A stretch of 64,000 nucleotides of DNA from Polynucleobacter necessarius (GTDB lineage: Bacteria > Pseudomonadota > Gammaproteobacteria > Burkholderiales > Burkholderiaceae): contig NZ_LT606949.1 of the NCBI RefSeq assembly GCF_900095215.1, positions 978,093 through 1,042,092 on the forward strand. Direction: 5' to 3'. Positions within the stretch are counted from its first letter, which is position 1. The number at the start of each line of letters is the position of its first letter. The position numbers and the translations under genes were made by a program. Shown here one piece after another: positions 61,621 to 64,000 of the stretch. The notes beneath the pieces were generated by a model. It saw nothing but the letters and a program-made list of their open reading frames with translations, did not search any database and was not told where the DNA came from.

Positions 61621-61667
61621 CTGACTTCCAACTGTCATGCCAGTTTCATACTGGGTTGGCTTAATAC
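61621..61667 (+). promoter_or_regulatory. Triple PhoB-box promoter of plcP-agt-dgkA
   Basis: Three 7-bp repeats spaced exactly 11 bp apart: CTGACTT (61621), CTGTCAT (61632, perfect consensus) and GTTTCAT (61643). After 12 bp, TAATAC at 61662-61667 can act as -10, placing the transcript start only a few bases before the ATG at 61677. This is the architecture of a PhoB-activated promoter without a -35. Confidence 0.7.
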
Positions 61668-61676
61668 TGTTTCACG

Positions 61677-62483
61677 ATGCATTACAAAGCGATCTGGATT
61701 TCAGACGTACACCTAGGAACATCGGGGTGTCAGGCGAACTACCTTTTCGATTTCCTGAAGCATAACGAGGCTGATCAGTTCCACCTTGTAGGCGACATTA
61801 TCGACGGCTGTAGGCTAACAAAGTCTTTCTATTGGCCACAATCACACAACGACGTAGTACAAAAACTCCTGCGTAAAGCACGCAAAGGTAGTGAAGTGCT
61901 CTACGTTCCCGGAAATCATGATTAAAGCGCCAGACAATTTTTTGGCCTCTCCTTTGGGGATGTGAAAGTAGTAGAAGAGATTACTCATATAACCTCAGAT
62001 GGCAGACATCTATGGGTCACTCATGGCGATCAGTTTGACGGAGTGATGCAATACGCCAAGTGGCTTGCGTACGTTGGCGACACTATGTATTCCTTCATCC
62101 TTTACGTGAATCGCTACTTCAATATGCTGCGCGCCAAGATGGGCTTGCAGTACTGGTCACTCTCTCAATACTTGAAACATCAAGTCAAGAACGCAGTGAG
62201 CTATATCGCGGACTTTGAACACATTATGGCCAGAGAGGCTAGATTGCGCGGATGCGATGGTGTTGTTTGTGGACATATTCACAAAGCAGAAATACGCGAA
62301 ATCGATAGCCTGCTGTATTGCAATGATGGTGACTGGGTCGAGAGTCTCACCGCTCTTGTAGAAACACAAACTGGCGAACTCAAAATCATTCACTGGCCAC
62401 ATATCAAAGGCGAGCCAGTTGAGTTTCCTGAACTTACCCTTCAACCTGCTATCGAATCACTCATCAAAGAGGCTGCACTATGA
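61677..62483 (+). pseudogene. plcP: PlcP-like phospholipase C metallophosphoesterase, one nonsense codon
   Basis: Resembles LpxH-type metallophosphoesterases but fits the PlcP group, which removes headgroups from phospholipids to give diacylglycerol under phosphate starvation. Metal motifs: ISDVHLG, LVGDIIDG, VPGNHD, THGDQFDG and CGHIHKAEIR. TAA at 61923-61925 (NHD-stop-SARQFF) stands where family members have Glu (GAA). All else is intact across 268 codons. Its stop overlaps agt (ATGA). The PlcP reading rests on the glycosyltransferase partner and the Pho box. Confidence 0.82.
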
Positions 62484-63508
62484 AAATCATGATCATTACC
62501 GACGCATTGGATCCGCAAGTAAATGGGGTTGTTTGCACACTAAAGCAAACTCGCGCTGAACTAACCGCGATGGGTCATGAAGTAGAAATGATCACGCCGA
62601 ATGGATTTAAATCCATTCCATGCCAAACCTATCCCGATATTGCTTTATCACTATTTCCCGGCAAAGCAGTGGCTTGCCGTATTAAAGCATTTGCCCCCGA
62701 TGCAATGCATATCGCGACCGAATGTCCTTTAGGTTTATCTGCGCGCGCATACGCAGTCAAGAATCAACTACCCTTTTCCACTGCTTACCACACACGTTTT
62801 CCTGGGTATGTCAAAGCGCGCACCGGCATTCCTCTGGAAATGACTTACGCATTTATTCGCTGGTTTCATAAGCCCTCAATGGCAGTCATGGCGCCAACCA
62901 TTGTTGTTAAAGATGATCTTGAAAAGTACGGCCTCAACAATATAGTGCTCTTGTCAAGAGGGGTTGATTTAGATATCTTCAAGATGCAAGACTCAAAAGC
63001 ACTCAATACTGCTCACCAGATTTTCTTATATGTTGGGCAGGTGGCCATTGAAAAAAACATCAACGCATTTTTAGAAATTGATTTACCAGGATCTAAATGA
63101 GTGGTAGGAGACGGTCCTGTGATGGCCGGAATAAAAGAAAAATATCCGGAAGTAAATTACCTTGTGGTACTGGAGCAGCCAGAGCTGGCAAAAGTATATG
63201 CAGCCGCTGATGTATTCGTATTTCCAAGCAAAACCGATACCTTTGGTCTCGTTTTATTAGAAGCGATGGCTTACGGCACTCCAGTAGCCGCTTATCCAGT
63301 CACCGGCCCTATTGACGTCCTCAGAAATTCCAATGCTGGCGCTATGAATGAAGATTTGCGTGAAGCTTGCATGCAGGCCTTCAAGATGCCTCGTGAAGTC
63401 GCACGTGCACATGCGGAAAAATTCTCCTGGAGAGCCGCTTCGGAACAGTTTGCAAATCATCTCAAGCCCGTACCCACCCCAGAAGTACACGTTACTGCAC
63501 TTGCTTAA
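62480..63508 (+). pseudogene. agt: Agt-like diacylglycerol glycosyltransferase (GT4), one nonsense codon
   Basis: A GT-B glycosyltransferase with an N-terminal IITDALDPQVNGVVCTLKQT, then HIATECPLGLSARAYA, TAYHTRFPGYVKARTG and LLSRGVDLDIF. TGA at 63098-63100 replaces Trp in GSK-stop-VVGDGPV. The donor-site motif PSKTDTFGLVLLEAMAYGTPV then follows in frame to residue 342. In PlcP-Agt pairs it makes glycolipids from diacylglycerol in place of phospholipids. It overlaps plcP by four bases and precedes dgkA by 9 bp. Confidence 0.82.
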
Positions 63509-63517
63509 GAAAGCGCC

Positions 63518-63924
63518 ATGAACCCCCCCCTTATCACATAGACCAAAATCCCCACAAATGGAATAGAGGTGTTGCCAGAGCATGGCACGCAGCTAAGAAC
63601 TTTTGGTGCGGACTGGTTTATGCATTCTTAGAGGAAAGTGCATTTAGGCAAGAGCTCACTTTATTTGTTTTGCTCACACCGATTGCGATTGCACTGCCAA
63701 TCACGCTGCTCGCAAAGTCTTGACTCATCTCTTCCTTGCTAATGGTTCTGGTAATTGAGCTCCTACACTCAAGTGTTGCGGCGGCGATTGATCGCATCTC
63801 ATTTGATCACCATGACCTCTCTAAGCGAGCAAAAGATTTTGGCAGCTCCGCCGTCATGCTCGCCCTCTTAGTGGCAGCACTTTTGTGGTCCGCAGTATGC
63901 ATTCCCTTAATTGTCATCATCTAA
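63518..63924 (+). pseudogene. dgkA: Diacylglycerol kinase DgkA, decayed
   Basis: A small three-helix membrane kinase that returns diacylglycerol to phosphatidic acid. After a run of eight C near 63522 the frame is lost. Fragments NRGVARAWHAAKNFWCGLVYAFLEESAFRQEL, split around the first amphipathic helix, lead to TPIAIALPITLLAKS, a TGA (63720-63722), and LISSLLMVLVIELLHSSV...DRISFDHHDLSKRAKDFGSSAV, the catalytic motif region. It is third in the plcP-agt-dgkA operon, which makes sense as a way to recycle PlcP-produced diacylglycerol. Confidence 0.85.
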
Positions 63925-63963
63925 ATAACTCATTAACTAAACAATCACTCTCCAAGGCTGACC

Positions 63964-64000
63964 ATGTCTGATATCCCAAACCCAATTGGCTCATTTGAAA
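63964..64000 (+). CDS. Start of an unidentified gene leaving the right edge
   Basis: ATG at 63964 opens MSDIPNPIGSFE before the window ends. A short AAGG lies upstream. Too short to identify. Confidence 0.35.
   Translation, partial: MSDIPNPIGSFE

Overview
The window looks like the chromosome of a betaproteobacterium of the order Burkholderiales. The clues are the rimP-nusA-infB-rbfA-truB order, scpB-rluB, yejABEF next to fabI, Bug/TctC-type substrate-binding proteins, and a moderately AT-rich base composition. Roughly 28 of about 65 genes are broken by single nonsense codons, one-base frameshifts or small deletions, yet most remain recognisable nearly end to end. Many lesions look recent: GC-to-AT transitions, one extra base in a run of A or C, and a fresh 19-bp duplication. 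Translation, transcription and lipid-synthesis genes are intact. This fits a recently host-restricted lineage; a Polynucleobacter necessarius-type ciliate endosymbiont is my best guess, inferred from style and gene content and not proved. No prophage, insertion sequence or CRISPR array was seen.

Layout. 0-6.4 kb: tRNA-His, dusA, two small genes behind an FNR-like box, a frameshifted pseudouridine synthase, an intact Bug-type binding protein, and an arsR-arsC-acr3 operon whose efflux pump is broken. 6.4-19.4 kb: broken tex, then typA, truB, rbfA, infB, nusA, rimP, rluB and scpB; truB has lost its catalytic Asp and has a frameshifted tail. 19.6-21.7 kb: broken patatin-like gene, an intact brnTA toxin-antitoxin pair with a clear operator, and an NlpC/P60 protein lacking its catalytic Cys. 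21.8-28.3 kb: yejABEF and fabI. 28.3-33.6 kb: broken chrA and a wholly decayed four-gene catabolic operon. 33.6-39.5 kb: an intact operon for a GT39-like glycosyltransferase, a sialidase-like protein and a membrane protein, then a flavocytochrome c sulfide dehydrogenase pair and psiE. 39.5-44.1 kb: broken TAXI, pirin, uxaA and cbpA genes. 44.1-57.7 kb: a mixture including uup, ompW (19-bp duplication), hemN (broken), yaeQ, slyX, asmA (broken), yjdM and a YbjN-like protein with a histone-like tail. 57.8-63.9 kb: an almost entirely broken region holding two ppk2 genes, plsC, plcP, agt and dgkA.

The most interesting pattern is a phosphate-starvation (Pho) regulon footprint. Three promoters carry direct repeats matching the PhoB box (CTGTCAT-N4-CTGTCAT), each 9-12 bp upstream of a plausible -10: before arsR, before the second ppk2, and before plcP-agt-dgkA. 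The last operon matches the phospholipid-to-glycolipid remodelling module known from phosphate-limited aquatic bacteria. The ancestor therefore probably had a PhoB-controlled programme coupling membrane-lipid phosphorus sparing, polyphosphate use and arsenate defence. Here every output except arsR-arsC has been inactivated.
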